64,000 nucleotides of DNA from Nephrocerus scutellatus (GCA_947095585.1 OX352763.1:19579462-19643461), one strand, 5' to 3'; counted from the stretch's first letter, positions 45,501 through 55,984 are shown. Notes: generated from the sequence alone by a model not told the origin. Numbers and translations are program-made.

Positions 45501-46020
45501 CTTTGGAGATTAAAGCAAAAAAAATTATTTTTTTTAAATTTTACCTGCTGCAGGTTTTCCCAAGTATCATAAAATCTATGAGGTTTTCCACAAACTTGTT
45601 TTTTATTTTTATTTTTATTATTGTTACGTTCATAAGAAAAACGCTATGCTTATTTCACATTTTCTGGAGAAAATTGACCTCAATTCAAAAATTATCATGG
45701 GTTAGAAAACTGGAACTGGAAAAAAAGTTGGATATCTGAAGACTCAAATAAGATATCAACTTTATTTAAACGCAGTTACAAGGGCTAGTATTTCTTCTAA
45801 AAATAAAATTCCTAAACGAAGTTTTTACCGTTAGTATTACCAGCGTAATTTCCATTAACATGGGTCAGGGTACACCAAAGTAAGCTTTTTCTTAAATCCC
45901 CGATAAATGATGTCAACATTCGAGATAGACCCTTACTGTAGAACAATTTTTTCTTAGAATAAACCCAAGAAGCATCTCCCAAATAATTGTGCACGACTTA
46001 GGGGACACCCTGAAGATAAT

Positions 46021-46180
46021 GTCGAGCGAAATAGACTACGTCCTTTAAAACAGTTCCAGATATATTAGTTTTGATGGCTGAAAATAACGATCCACCGCAA
46101 AAATGGCATATGGGACGAATTGTGGAAGTACATCCCGGTAAAGACGGGATTGATTGTTAGAGATAGATTTTATTCATTTA
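46021..46180 (+). pseudogene. BEL/Pao-type integrase C-terminal fragment
   Basis: The frame contains VLMAENNDPPQKWHMGRIVE followed by VHPGKDGID and a stop, like the end of BEL/Pao integrases (PPxxWxLGRIxxxxPGxDG). A short broken stretch near 46230 (KSRLPELD-like) may continue it. The long-TIR element ends immediately upstream, so it may have inserted in this retroelement. Confidence 0.5.
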
Positions 46181-46184
46181 CAAT

Positions 46185-47300
46185 AATTCATTGACAAAAT
46201 ACAAGTTTATAATTCTTAAATTTAAGACATGGCCAAAAAGTCGTCTGCCCGAGTTGGACGATACGGTTAATGTATGCTCAAAAATCCAAGGGTCCTTGTA
46301 AAATTCGCAGAGTTGAAAATTATTTTATTGTTCCACGTTAGATGCTCTTTAACTTGAGAGTATTTTGTAGTTTTTTTTTTAATTTAATTGTACGATTGTC
46401 GGATTTTAGTTTACTGACCACTTAAACCAGTAATGGTCCCTTGTGATATAAATTGACATAAATTTGACATAAATTGAAAACAAGTGTTATCAAGTAATTA
46501 GAAAAATCTAAGATACAGAAGAATCGCGAGCAGTTAGTTGACTTTGCATAATGGAATATAGCAAACCTTATACCTACATATAAGTTGTGATTCATTATAC
46601 AATGCCAAATACAATTAAGTACAAAATTAAATGCAACTTTTGGTTTTCAAAAGAGAATATAATTTCGTGTAAACAAAACCAATTGCAGTTGCGTGTAACC
46701 ACAATTTTTTGTGTGTAGTTAGTTTCTCACGATTTATGGAACAGCAGCAATAAGTGACTTACCGCTACATTTGCACACCGATCTTCATTAAAACATTGTC
46801 ATTTAAGAACATAATTGCTCGTTTGTTTAAGGTATTGACTTAAATGAAAGCAAATGGAACGCGATATGTGTTTTTTACACGCCCATAGACGAAAGTGACT
46901 GTTTCATACACTATAACCTAGCTTCGAAAGTAGCCGTTATACACACTAGTGAGTTATCATATAACTTACTTTTGTTATTTACTGCAGTTACAGCAAACAC
47001 ACATTCCCAGAGTTATTTTGCATTGCACATAGCTGGCTTACCAGGAAAACCGGTTCTAGTTGGTATAAAATAGCGTACATAACTTGCAGAAAAGTGCTTA
47101 TCGAGCTCGTTAGATTGCCGCATTCGGCTACCGCATCGTGCTTCAAGCTTCTATATCGCACTATAAACTCCACCTTACACCACCACCTATTTAATATACT
47201 ATTAGGCGATGTTTTGTATTATTTGCCAAATAGTTAAGAATGCATTTAAAACTGTAGATTTTATATTGCATTCTTTTAGGCGAAAAGCTTAAAATGTAGT
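46185..47300. other. AT-rich stretch, TATA-like site near 47063
   Basis: GGTATAAAATAGCG at 47061-47074 is a strong TATA box, with CATAACTTGCAGAAAAG about 15-30 bases on. No ORF follows, and it could be an old LTR promoter. No other feature seen. Confidence 0.35.
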
Positions 47301-47304
47301 CATT

Positions 47305-47350
47305 AATAATATTCGGCGCGACAGACCATTGCGACCCAAGGACTACAAGG
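47305..47350 (-). repeat. SINE tail fragment
   Basis: AATAATATTCGGCGCGACAG and CCATTGCGACCCAAGG match the 3' end of the SINE in reverse. Only about 45 bases remain, 40 bases before an LTR. Confidence 0.7.
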
Positions 47351-47388
47351 CGTATTAAAAAAGATTTTCTTGAACTTAATTATGGTAT

Positions 47389-48219
47389 TGTTACGAAAAA
47401 TGTAAATAGAAAGCTTTTATTACACTGTATGTACTCGTATATAAGAATAAGCTTTGGATTGAATTGGATTAGAATTAAAAAATTACCAAAAACCTTCTTT
47501 ACTATAATAATATACTGGCGCGACAGACCATTGCGGACCAAGTCCTAGCTTCTCGCGACCACTTGTGATGTGCATGTATATTTTTCACACAAATGGAATG
47601 GACGGACCTACAATGTAATGCCAATGCCGTATCCTAACGGCGAACTGAGAAGTTTTCCGTGACAAGTTATTACTTCTCGGACGTTTGTCAGACATTTGAG
47701 AGAGGTGGGGACCGTAAAACAGTACTTTTGGTGTTACTGGGATTCGAACCACGAACCTCCTGCTCAGAAGTCAATGAACTTATCCACTGAGCCACGGCGC
47801 CCATATTGCATTTCTTTGGGCTAAGTTATATTATTGAGAATTTGTACATAAAACTATGTGGAGAGTTGTATATAAGAATGCACCAGTATTTTCTGGTACA
47901 TTCTTTTACTTTCTAGGTAGTTCGAATAGAATACAGAAGAAATGACTATAACCTTCTCCAAAATGACGATTAGGTATAAATACAACAACTTTATAGGAGT
48001 TACGGCAGTTACTATTTGAAGTGAACACGACTTGTTAAAAAGTTGAAAAGTAGATAGAGCCTAACTGAATAATAGTGCTACAAGTGAATAAATAATAACC
48101 ACCAGTGTACTCGTAAATTTATGACTTTTAGCTATTTGTTAACTTAGATTGTATTTTGTCAATTAACAAGCTTGTATTTCTAACCTACTAGTCTATCAAG
48201 ACCCTACAAGTCCGTAACA
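47389..48219 (+). mobile_element. LTR, family 2, containing a SINE
   Basis: Starts TGTTACGAAAAATGTAAATA and ends AAGTCCGTAACA, with the 7-base inverted match TGTTACG/CGTAACA at its ends. A TATA lies near 47968 (TAGGTATAAATACAAC). A second partial copy starts at 48511. Without the SINE the LTR is about 520 bases. No primer site is evident downstream, so it is probably a solo LTR. Confidence 0.75.
47505..47812 (-). repeat. tRNA-derived SINE copy 6, inside an LTR
   Basis: Complete element in reverse: GGCGCCGTGGCTCAGTGGAT head at 47812-47793, B box complement GGATTCGAACC at 47740, body with GACAAACGTCCGAGAAGTAA inverted, and tail TCGCGCCAGTATATTATTAT at 47524-47505. The LTR sequence continues on both sides, so insertion postdates the LTR. 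Confidence 0.88.
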
Positions 48220-48510
48220 TCCAAGGTTGTATAAAAACATCTTATTATTTTAAAAAATTATCACAGCACTGCGTTGCAAACGACCCTAAAATATGGGTGC
48301 ATTCAAGAATTCAATCGAGTGCTCCAAACAAAGCATTGTTCAGTCCAGTAAAGCTTGGATTTTTTGATTATTATTCTGTTTGTACACATTCGCGTCAGCT
48401 AACTGTTGAATTTTTATACACTCACTCAATTACTTTGCTTGCAGCAGTAGATTTCATTGTTGGACGCCACCTCAATTCAAAGCTACTATGACAATTTCTT
48501 CTTCTGATAT

Positions 48511-48790
48511 TGTAACGAAACTGTAAATAGAAATTATCGCACTGTACATACTCGTATACAAGAATGAGCATTGCATACAATTAGGCTCAGTGATATCGTT
48601 GTATAGAAATTACATAGTGAAACTTGTGGAATATGTATAACAAATTATGTATACACCAGTATGATCTGGTACATTCTAGATTGTTAGAATAGATTACAGT
48701 AGAAAAGATTAGAACCTTCTTGAAGAATTAGGTATAAATGCAACAACGCTTGCACAGTAAGTTTAGTTATTATTTCAAGTAGTCGGATTA
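48511..48790 (+). mobile_element. LTR, family 2, 5' part only
   Basis: TGTAACGAAACTGTAAATAG, ATACTCGTATACAAGAATGA, GTATGATCTGGTACATTCT and the TATA region ATTAGGTATAAATGCAACAA mirror 47389-48000. It breaks off near 48790, where a jockey-like LINE fragment starts. Confidence 0.7.
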
Positions 48791-48814
48791 CTTCCAAATG
48801 TTAAGGATTTCACG

Positions 48815-48930
48815 TTATCAAGGTATTGCGTTAGCTTACGATTGATCAACGTTTCCATGAACTAAGTATGTATTGATGTTAGCGCAATGGGTCGGTACGA
48901 GGAAAGAGATGACGGTTCGCCTTTATACAT
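48815..48930 (-). pseudogene. Jockey-like LINE fragment
   Basis: In reverse it reads GGCGAACCGTCATCTCTTTC, ACCGACCCATTGCGCTAACA, CATGGAAACGTTGATCAATC. This equals the KGEPSS..PIALTS..METLINR region of the copy at 36220-36310. About 115 bases survive. Confidence 0.75.
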
Positions 48931-49104
48931 CAATGTGTACTGTGTCAAAATATAATTTTCCGTATATCCGTTTCTCTAAAACAGTAACCGCTAGACAGCT
49001 CTCCCACGTACATACATCATAGACGAGCCTTTGTAAAGTATAAAAATCTGCCACTGCCATCAATTTTATATTGAAAATATTTATTCACGTAAAAACATTC
49101 GAAA

Positions 49105-49120
49105 AATCTCTTTATTTTGA
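49105..49120 (-). terminator. Candidate poly(A) signal of the host gene
   Basis: TTTATT at 49111-49116 reads AATAAA on the minus strand, about 245 bases after the stop codon at 49360. A second AATAAA lies at 49085-49080. It is a reasonable 3' UTR length, unproved. Confidence 0.3.
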
Positions 49121-49359
49121 TGTACTGCACGTGTGCGTAGATATATTTTTAGCCTTAGATAATACTGGATAAAAAGTTACAGTATAAAATTAACAGAGAA
49201 TTTTGTTTCTTTGTTGGGCGTGAATGTGAAAATGTGTGTTTGTAAATTATTTGTGTATATATATGTATGTATATGCATGCTATGAAGTAGGTAGTTGCGA
49301 AGTTTTTTATAAATTAAATTTGTATTTGTATGAGTGTAATTCTATTGGATGTGTCCCCA

Positions 49360-49766
49360 TTATGTCCTGCAAATGGATAGCGTATCCAAAAGGAAGACAG
49401 CTCCGTTTATGATCATCAGTGAACCTGCAGCCAAGGCATTACGCTTGCGTTCCTTGAACAGAATATCAGAGCTATCATGCCACTCTTCAAGAACAACAGC
49501 TCCAGATGCAATGAACAGAAGGCATCCGATAATGGAAATCAAAGCGTTGAGACGTTTCTCTATTGTTGAGTTTAAAATGTGTCCTGTAAGTGTTAAAATA
49601 TTGTTTTAATAAATGAGTATTATTTAATTGAATATAGTTATTACATACCAACTACAAGTACCCCACAGATGATAGTAAATCCACCAATAGTTCCGCAAAC
49701 AAGCAAAGAATTGTTTGACAGTGCCCCAACGGTCTCCCACATCACAATGCAGGCAATGGCAATGCC
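49360..49766 (-). CDS. Last two coding exons of a snakeskin-like four-helix membrane protein
   Basis: The only convincing host gene. Exon n-1 is 49766-49649 (acceptor TTTAAG, donor TTG|GTATGT). Exon n is 49583-49360 (acceptor CACTTACAG), after a 65-base intron in phase 1, a size typical of flies. Joined, they give GIAIACIVMWETVGALSNNS, then LLVCGTIGGFTIICGVLVVG, a linker (HILNSTIEKR), LNALISIIGCLLFIASGAVV, then LEEWHDSSD and NALAAGSLMIINGAVFLLDT, ending CRT before the stop TAA. That is about 113 residues and four hydrophobic segments. The pattern, with a W-H pair before a hydrophilic loop and ALAAGxxxIINGAVFLLD at the end, resembles the snakeskin (Ssk) family of insect smooth septate junction proteins. 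Ssk itself is about 160 residues, so 30-50 N-terminal residues are missing and must lie upstream (above 49766). A paralogue or another MARVEL-like protein is possible. Identification is from memory of the family, not alignment. Confidence 0.65.
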
Positions 49767-49889
49767 CTTAAATGAGGTAAAAACAATATTTTTTAGTAAA
49801 AATTAATGTCAAGTATATTATATTACATATATATAATATATAAATATGCTTTTTTTATAAATATGTTTGTTTAAATTTTATATTCAGTT

Positions 49890-50155
49890 TTACAAAAATG
49901 TGATCAATTTTGAACCCACTTCCTAAAGCCCGATGTGTTTCAAACTTTGCACACATGCCTATCTCTCATGACAACACTATTATATTCTATTAATATTTGA
50001 GGCCTCTCGGTCGTCGGTGTCGGGGGGCTCCCCTACAAATATTTTACAAAATGTACCCGATTTTCTTCAAATTTTATACGCATGTGTATCTCAGACGGAC
50101 AACACTTCTTGTTGAAATTTGGAAGTGATCGGGCTTGACAACGTCTCACTACAAG
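49890..50155 (+). repeat. Dispersed repeat with CACACATG core
   Basis: Two half-units: CACTTCCTAAAGCCCGATGT with TTGCACACATGCC (49918-49970), then ACCCGATTTTCTTCAAATTT through TTTGGAAGTGATCGGGC (50047-50140). The second matches 4624-4745 in reverse; the first matches 53505-53580. It lies in the intron upstream of the host exons. Confidence 0.55.
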
Positions 50156-50295
50156 GGGGTGCATATTCAAAAAGTAAAATGTTAAGTGAGATACTGTTAA
50201 GTGTCGGTTATGACACACTGTTAAGTGGCTGTTATGACACACTTTAAGTGCCACACTGTTATGACACACTGTTAAGTGAGACACTGGTAAATGTC
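50155..50295 (+). repeat. Short irregular repeats of GTTAAGTG / TTATGACACACT
   Basis: GTTAAGTG occurs at several places (for example near 50177, 50189, 50220 and 50272), alternating with TTATGACACACT. It is a degenerate microsatellite-like cluster. Confidence 0.6.
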
Positions 50296-50314
50296 ACTAT
50301 TTTGAGAACTTAGC

Positions 50315-50547
50315 CATTTCTCAAGCGATTCGTATGAAATTCGGAATGTAGAACTAATATGCGACTATAAGACTTTTTCCTATGGAAATTCTGGAATAGG
50401 ATCATCATGGTCTGGAATTTCTGAAAGAAAGCAATTTCTCAAGCGATTCGCATGAAATTCAGAACGTAGGACTAAGATGCGACTATAAGACTTCTTCCTA
50501 TGGAAATTCTGGGATATGGTCATTAGGATCTGGAGTTTTGGAAACTA
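50315..50547 (+). repeat. Two-copy tandem repeat, 119-bp unit
   Basis: ATTTCTCAAGCGATTCGTATG at 50315 recurs at 50434 (ATTTCTCAAGCGATTCGCAT), followed in both by GCGACTATAAGACTT and TTCCTATGGAAATTCTGG. It belongs to intronic or intergenic debris near the host exons. Confidence 0.8.
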
Positions 50548-50791
50548 TACCATTTTGAGATGTCCGTTCGTGTATCCGTTCCACAGACAAGAAGATCTTT
50601 GTTTTTTTTTTCGTCCCGGGCAGACGTTGTCACGCTCAACCTGCTCTTTTTAATACAAACGAACCCTTAAACTGTTGTTATGATCTCTTAATGTCAAAAC
50701 GTCGGACAAGGTTTACCTTTTTATCATACAGCTCATTCGATTTGCAGCGTAGAGTTCGATTTCTCACTCGTGGTTTTGGTGTGACGTTATA

Positions 50792-50906
50792 ACGGGTGTT
50801 TTTTTGGGAGGTTTGTTTTTCCGATAGATGTCGTTTTATTTTATGACAGTTGTTTTGACAGCTCAAAGTGGCATTTCTACTCAGTATTGTTTGGCAAATC
50901 ATTATG

Positions 50907-50944
<38 letters not shown>

Positions 50945-51108
50945 ACATTTGTGAAAAATAGTCGTGGTAGCCATATGCCAGAAATTGTGTTTAAATGTTA
51001 AATGCCAAAAAATTATCTACCAAATAAAAAAAAATTTTGGTCATTTCATAATTTTATATGTGTTTTATTCAAAAAAAAAATCGGCAACCTCTTAAAAAAA
51101 ACACCCGT
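50792..51108 (+). mobile_element. Deleted DD41D mariner (317 bp) with poly-A centre
   Basis: Flanked by TA (50790-50791 and 51109-51110). The left 115 bases equal the mariner 5' end through the start codon (ATTATGA). Then come 36 A residues (50907-50942). The right 165 bases begin ATGACATTTGTGAAAAATAG, matching near residue 343 of the transposase to the 3' end (CTTAAAAAAAACACCCGT). About 1.02 kb of the ORF is replaced by A residues. Both ends are intact, so it could be moved in trans. Confidence 0.9.
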
Positions 51109-51122
51109 TAGATATAACGTGT

Positions 51123-51130
51123 ATTTTTCA

Positions 51131-51174
<44 letters not shown>

Positions 51175-51289
51175 CATAATGATTTGCCAAACAATACTGA
51201 GTAGAAATGCCACTTTGAGCTGTCAAAACAACTGTCATAAAATAAAACGACATCTATCGGAAAAACAAACCTCCCAAAAAAACACCCTT
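51123..51289 (-). mobile_element. Second deleted mariner with poly-T centre, inverted, 3'-truncated
   Basis: Right part (51175-51289) is the mirror of the mariner 5' end and ends AACACCCTT before TA. It is preceded by 41 T residues (51134-51174) and TATTTTTCACAA at 51122-51133. The latter is the reverse of the 12 bases that follow poly-A in the other copy (TTGTGAAAAATA). It is therefore the same deletion form, on the other strand, cut 12 bases into its 3' half. It sits 14 bases from the first. Confidence 0.85.
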
Positions 51290-51624
51290 TATTTGCAAAC
51301 TGCACCCAGGAAACGGTTTGATTTCGCGTTTTATTTCCAAAGTTTTGTAACCGACACTGTAACTTTGCTATCCGTCGGCCATCGACGGGTAAGGTTTTGT
51401 TTACTCAGAAAGATGGCGAAGAGAGAGCGAGCATACTAATTTCTCAGTTTGTTTTTGATATTTCAGTGACGACGACGATTTAGGAACATTGTTTACCAAA
51501 CTTAATTCAAATATGAATAAATAATTGCTGTAAACTACAAATATCAAACTTGGTTTCGGTTTGGCGTTCTATCTGTCACTTTGACAGCTTACCCGTGCGT
51601 ATTGTTTCGGGTATGGTTTAGGCT

Positions 51625-52090
51625 AATCGAAAGAGGGAATAGTGAAGTTCACGAACGAACAACGTTTTAAAAATTACTACCGAAATTCTGAGTCAGTGTT
51701 CGCAACTTAAGGAGCGCTTACTCCAACTTTCTGTCGTAATAATAGTCTCACCAAACAGGCTGTGCGTTCTATAGTGGATAAATTCGAGTCCACATATTCA
51801 CTATTGAATGTTCCTGTGCCAGTGCTTGTAAGTGATTCAGTTCAAAATGACCCAATTACTCGATTCCACGCCGTTCACGGTAATCGGGAATCTCTCAGCC
51901 CACATTGTGGCGAATTTTGCATAAATGTCTTGGCCTACCCCCTTACAAGACAAAATTAACTCAACAATTGAAGCCTCTTGATCATTTCAAGTGCCGAAAC
52001 CGAATGTTATGTTATATCCGTATTGAAAAACCCTTTACTAACCGATCCAAACGAAGGCTGCTTACTGTCGATAATCGGACGAGATTCTAA
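51625..52090 (+). pseudogene. Decayed DD41D-type transposase, N-terminal half
   Basis: In scattered frames: a FTNEQRFKNYYRNSESV-like start near 51645, NNSLTKQAVRSIVDKFESTY near 51740-51800, LLNVPVPVLV, and WRILHKCLGLPPYKTKLTQQ near 51905-51965 with LKPLDHFKCRN. This is the HTH half of a rosa-like transposase. The catalytic half is not seen beyond 52015. It is unrelated at the DNA level to the young copies. Confidence 0.75.
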
Positions 52091-52094
52091 TAAT

Positions 52095-53490
52095 ATTTCA
52101 TACTTATATGTACTTAAATATATATGAGCTTAAATATTCTTACGCCCTACAAAATGCCTATTTCTGTCTTTTCAAAGTTTCACTTCTAATGTGCGTGGTG
52201 GCTAAGTATCCTCTTTTTTTGCGCTTTACGGAAATTTCGAGTGTTCTTTTAATATGCAATTAATAACGGTCTTCGATAGTAAAAGTTTTATTTCTTCTAA
52301 GCATGATAACTTAAAGTTGGGACTTTATAATAGAATTTCCTCTTGCATAAAAGTAGTTTGGTTTTTGGATTTTGTCTTATCCTCCAGACTAATTTCCTTT
52401 TACCACGCTCTTCACTACTTCGGCTGCTTCTATACAGAGAGCAAATGTGTATATGTATTTTATTACAAATAAATTGCTTCAAACTGAAGTTTATAGCATT
52501 ACGTCAGCCTAATATGTTGAATAATTCATAATTGAACTCGTATATATTTGAGTATATTATTTTCTCAAATTTTAAGGACGTTGCATAATTATTAAGCAGA
52601 TACCCAAAAGTATGTCATGGAAATGACTTCACGCATTATGACTCAATTTGAACGCCAATTCTATCCCATTTTCGTGCATGTTTGGCTTACTTTTAAGTTA
52701 TATTGTTAAAACGTTCCACACCACCCACTTTTTAACAAAAAGTTTATGTCGCCAGAATATTAATTAAACTACACTGGTATGTTAGGTCGAATAAAAGTGA
52801 CTAAGAGTACTTTAAAATAGCAATAAAACAAATGAAATTCAAACCAAGCAACAATTCATATCCTAATCTATACACGTGCTTGAGACAAAATAAATTAATT
52901 AAAATAATTTTTTTATTTCTATAAATATGATGTACTCGTAATTACATTTAGCGATAATAACGAATAGTTTCTTCCTTTGTTATAATAAGCAAATACCCAA
53001 CTATGTTATCATACTTACTTGTTACTACTCGTACGTAAAGTATATTCAGTTTTTTAGTTTATTTGCGAAATGTTCAATTCTTGAAATTTGTATGAGAATT
53101 TAAATTCTCACTTACGCTAGGAAAGTATAACTGTCGTTTTCTAGAGAAGTCATAATAAATTGTACAGCAATTGTGTGTCATATCCACAATGAGCACTTAT
53201 TCCGAGATGTTTGTGTTAACCACACGTGAAATATTCCATACGCAACAGAAAAAATAAAATGCGATTGCGAATTATAAAAATAATTTGCATATCGTGTGAT
53301 TTTTTCTTTTTGTTATAAGTTAAGTAGGTACTCTGCACTGATAGCAATAGCTTTGTTTGATAAGGAAATGTGAAATGTATGTGTGAATTTATCACTTTGG
53401 TGACACACTGAGCGAGAAGTTAATTTTTTAAATTCTCTATTTTAACTGCCCGTGCCCGGATGTGTTTGTTTGGTTGTAGGCAAGTCTTGG
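52095..53490. other. AT-rich stretch; one speculative coding exon
   Basis: No recognised repeat. On the minus strand 53181-53116 has an ATG-started, 22-codon open piece ending in a perfect GTAAGTGAG donor in phase 0. That is the phase needed to join the exon at 49766. The predicted residues are not obviously Ssk-like, so this is only a candidate. Confidence 0.2.
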
Positions 53491-53494
53491 GATC

Positions 53495-53645
53495 AGTTTT
53501 TCATCCGCTTCCTAAAGTCCGATTATATTCAAACATTGCACACATGTGTATCTCCGATGACAAGACGTTCTGTAAATTGATGTGATCCATTATAACTTTA
53601 TTTCAAAATCAACCCAATTTTATTCCAACCTTGCACACATGTGTA
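53495..53645 (+). repeat. Dispersed repeat, two CACACATGTGTATCTC half-units
   Basis: TTGCACACATGTGTATCTCC occurs at 53537 and 53628, in the same setting as at 49950 and 4690. It lies immediately before the RTE copy. Confidence 0.6.
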
Positions 53646-53689
53646 TCTCCGCTTTGGTATTAGGGGAACTTGGCGTTCAGCCATCAGCA

Positions 53690-55080
53690 GAATAGGGAGA
53701 AAAACACAAAATGCATCAGAATTACAAGTGGCCTTAGTGGATCTCTGACTGGTGGAAGTGCGATCAAACCTCCACGTGGTGGCCGCCGGTAATTTTCCTA
53801 CAATGCAAGAAAACCTGAACGATCGGGCTAGTCCAAAGTAAGGTTGACGCGAGGCCAATAACCTCGCCCGTTAAAAAAAACTTTATTACAGAACCTTAAA
53901 TCAGCCTCGGATACACTGATGAACGACGACGATCACGGCAACGAAAACGGCTAAACGATTTAAGAATTTTCTCATGAAACGTACGCCCACGGTGTAACGG
54001 TACGGTGGACAGGGAATGGTGTCTTACCAAAATAAGAATATGACATATATTACATGCAAGACATAATGTGCTCGGGGTGGGGTTTCTAGTCAGTAAAAGA
54101 ATGAAACCCACCGTTATCGGCTTTAAAGAAAGTTTAAAGCAATAAATGAACGGCTATGAAACCTTCGCGTATGTGGCAGATTTAAAAACATAAGCCTCAT
54201 AAACGTTGACGCACCTACAGAGGATTCCCCAGAAGAAGAAAAAGAAGAATTCTTTGAATCAGTCGAACGAGAACTCAATGCCTGGCCTCAGTATAATGTA
54301 AAACTCATTCTGGGGGATATGAAATAGGTAGGGAGCCAGTATTCAGGCAGTACATTGGCACCCATAGCTTACACGAGAACACTAATGACAATGGACAATG
54401 AGTCATAGAGATGGCAGTAAGCAATAATTTGGTCGTTGCGCCTAAAAATATCCACAAAGCCACCTGGGTATCTCCTGATGGAGCCACCCGCACAACCACA
54501 TAGATAGGCAAAACAAAGTACATGGTCTGCGAGGAGAAGATCTAACATTGGTATCGCAATTAAAATAGTGGAAATTCTAAAGTATGGCAATCCTTTAACT
54601 ATCTCGGGTCAACTGTAGCAGCCGATTAAAGCATGGAATCAGAAATACGCGCACGGTTGTTTAAAGCCAACAAAGTCTACTATAGTCTGTCAAGACTCTT
54701 CAAATCCAGGAATTTAACCCTAACATCCAAGCTGCTTGTATAAAAGTTAATGGTCATTTTGACCTCTTAAGCGCGTTCGAGAGAAAAGTCTAGTCTATAA
54801 TGATGAGATCTACGAGCGTTACCAAAATGTAGACATCGTGAAGAGAATTAAGCTAGGTAGGCTCCGGTGGGCAGGGCACTTAGCTCGCATGAGTGAAGAC
54901 GACCCTGCTCGGAAGGTCCTTTGCGGTAGGATTTATTGAACACAACAGCGAGGCCGGCCAAGCGTACGCTAGAAGGATGGCGTAGACCAGGACGCCTAGA
55001 GTTTAGGGATGCAAAACTGGATGATATGACTTTTTGCGGGAGGTCAGGACCGGAGCCCGGTTGTAGAGCCAAATATGATG
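53690..55080 (+). pseudogene. RTE-type LINE with both ends, RT core missing
   Basis: The 5' region starts AGCAGAATAGGGAGAA with CTGACTGGTGGAAGTGCGAT at about 53741. Broken endonuclease frames follow: RGNGVLP-like near 54014, CSGWGF(L)VSKRMKP near 54070-54110, NISLINVDAPTEDSPEEEKE (54187-54246), then FFESVERELNAWPQYNVKLI and LGDMK near 54320, NDNGQ near 54386, and HKATWVSPDGATR near 54460. At about 54510 it jumps to the sequence after the RT active site (KTKYM). It then proceeds through CAGGACGCCTAGAGTTTAGG to TTTTGCGGGAGGTCAGGACC and GGTTGTAGAGCC, with ATGATGATAATT at the end. About 1.3 kb of RT is absent. It is a non-autonomous, internally deleted form. Confidence 0.8.
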
Positions 55081-55084
55081 ATAA

Positions 55085-55980
55085 TTAGGGGAACTTGTCT
55101 TAAAGTTTCGATGGCGAACTACTAAAGTAGTTGTAGTTGTTAAATTTCAATAATTTTGGATAAACTGACTTTATATTAAAGTTATTGAAATTCATAAACT
55201 AAAGTGAAAGAAGAACCAGCTGTTGATAGAGATGTAAGCATTCGCATTCGCAGTTTGAGTGATATTTATAAAATGTCTGCCTGTTATTTACTCAACCACT
55301 CATCGAACGAATTTCAGTTTGAAATTTAATATTATCAAACCATTATTGCCCTCAGAAACGTAAGAAGACTATTTTATTTGAAGGGTGCGGTTGATAATTA
55401 CATTGTAAACATCCTATATTATTTACTTGGCACAACATACATATTATGTCGCTATGGGGATGATTGGAAAATATTTCATAAATTATTGGACAATAAGGAC
55501 GATTTATCATAGTTCGTTAATTCGCTATCTAAAAAATCGCACACACACCTTAAATGTTTTTCAAAAGAATAATTATTAATATATATAATAACGTAACGGA
55601 AAACAAAAGGATATTGCAAACATAATCAAATTTAGCGCAATGGTAAATATTATCGACGTTCCGTAGATAGTTCATAATATCGCGATATTTTTACCAAAGG
55701 TACTCAAGTTAAATAGCATATGTAGCTATTAAACTTAATTTCAAATTGTTATGTTATTTTAATTAGTTAACCATCCAACACATCTTTGGATGGACTGTTT
55801 AGTTGAGATATTACTTTACAAACCGTACAATCTTTGAAAATCGGGCTAAATTATTGATACATTTGGAGAAGACCATCCCCAGCAGACACGTCCATTAAAT
55901 GAATTTGTATGAAATCTCCTTTCCTACCTCCCTCCCGCCCGCAAGGGTGGTTACGTTTTTTTAATCAAAGGTGCCTATAT
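55085..55980. other. AT-rich stretch, nothing recognised
   Basis: No domain or repeat seen. Confidence 0.4.
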
Positions 55981-55984
55981 TTCT

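Larger units (their letters stand above)
43475..46012 (+). mobile_element. Old long-TIR DD41D element, split by an LTR insertion
   Basis: The left end from CAGGGTGACCCTTAATTCGT (43475) runs about 130 bases (CTTGGGTATATTCAAG, CAGTAAGGGTCTATCTCCAA). It is matched in reverse by the right end (CAGGGTGTCCCCTAAGTCGT inverted, ending 46012). The right copy of the repeat is about 180 bases, with a small insertion. TA precedes the left end; the right side is AA, so the TSD has decayed. Between the ends lie an LTR element piece (43605-44898) and the C-terminal half of a DD41D transposase (44899-45500). Confidence 0.8.

Noticed and set aside
51002..51439. 145-codon frame rich in Phe across the poly-T
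   Set aside because: It reads through mariner 3' end, poly-T and inverted mariner 5' end; it is an artefact of the homopolymer.
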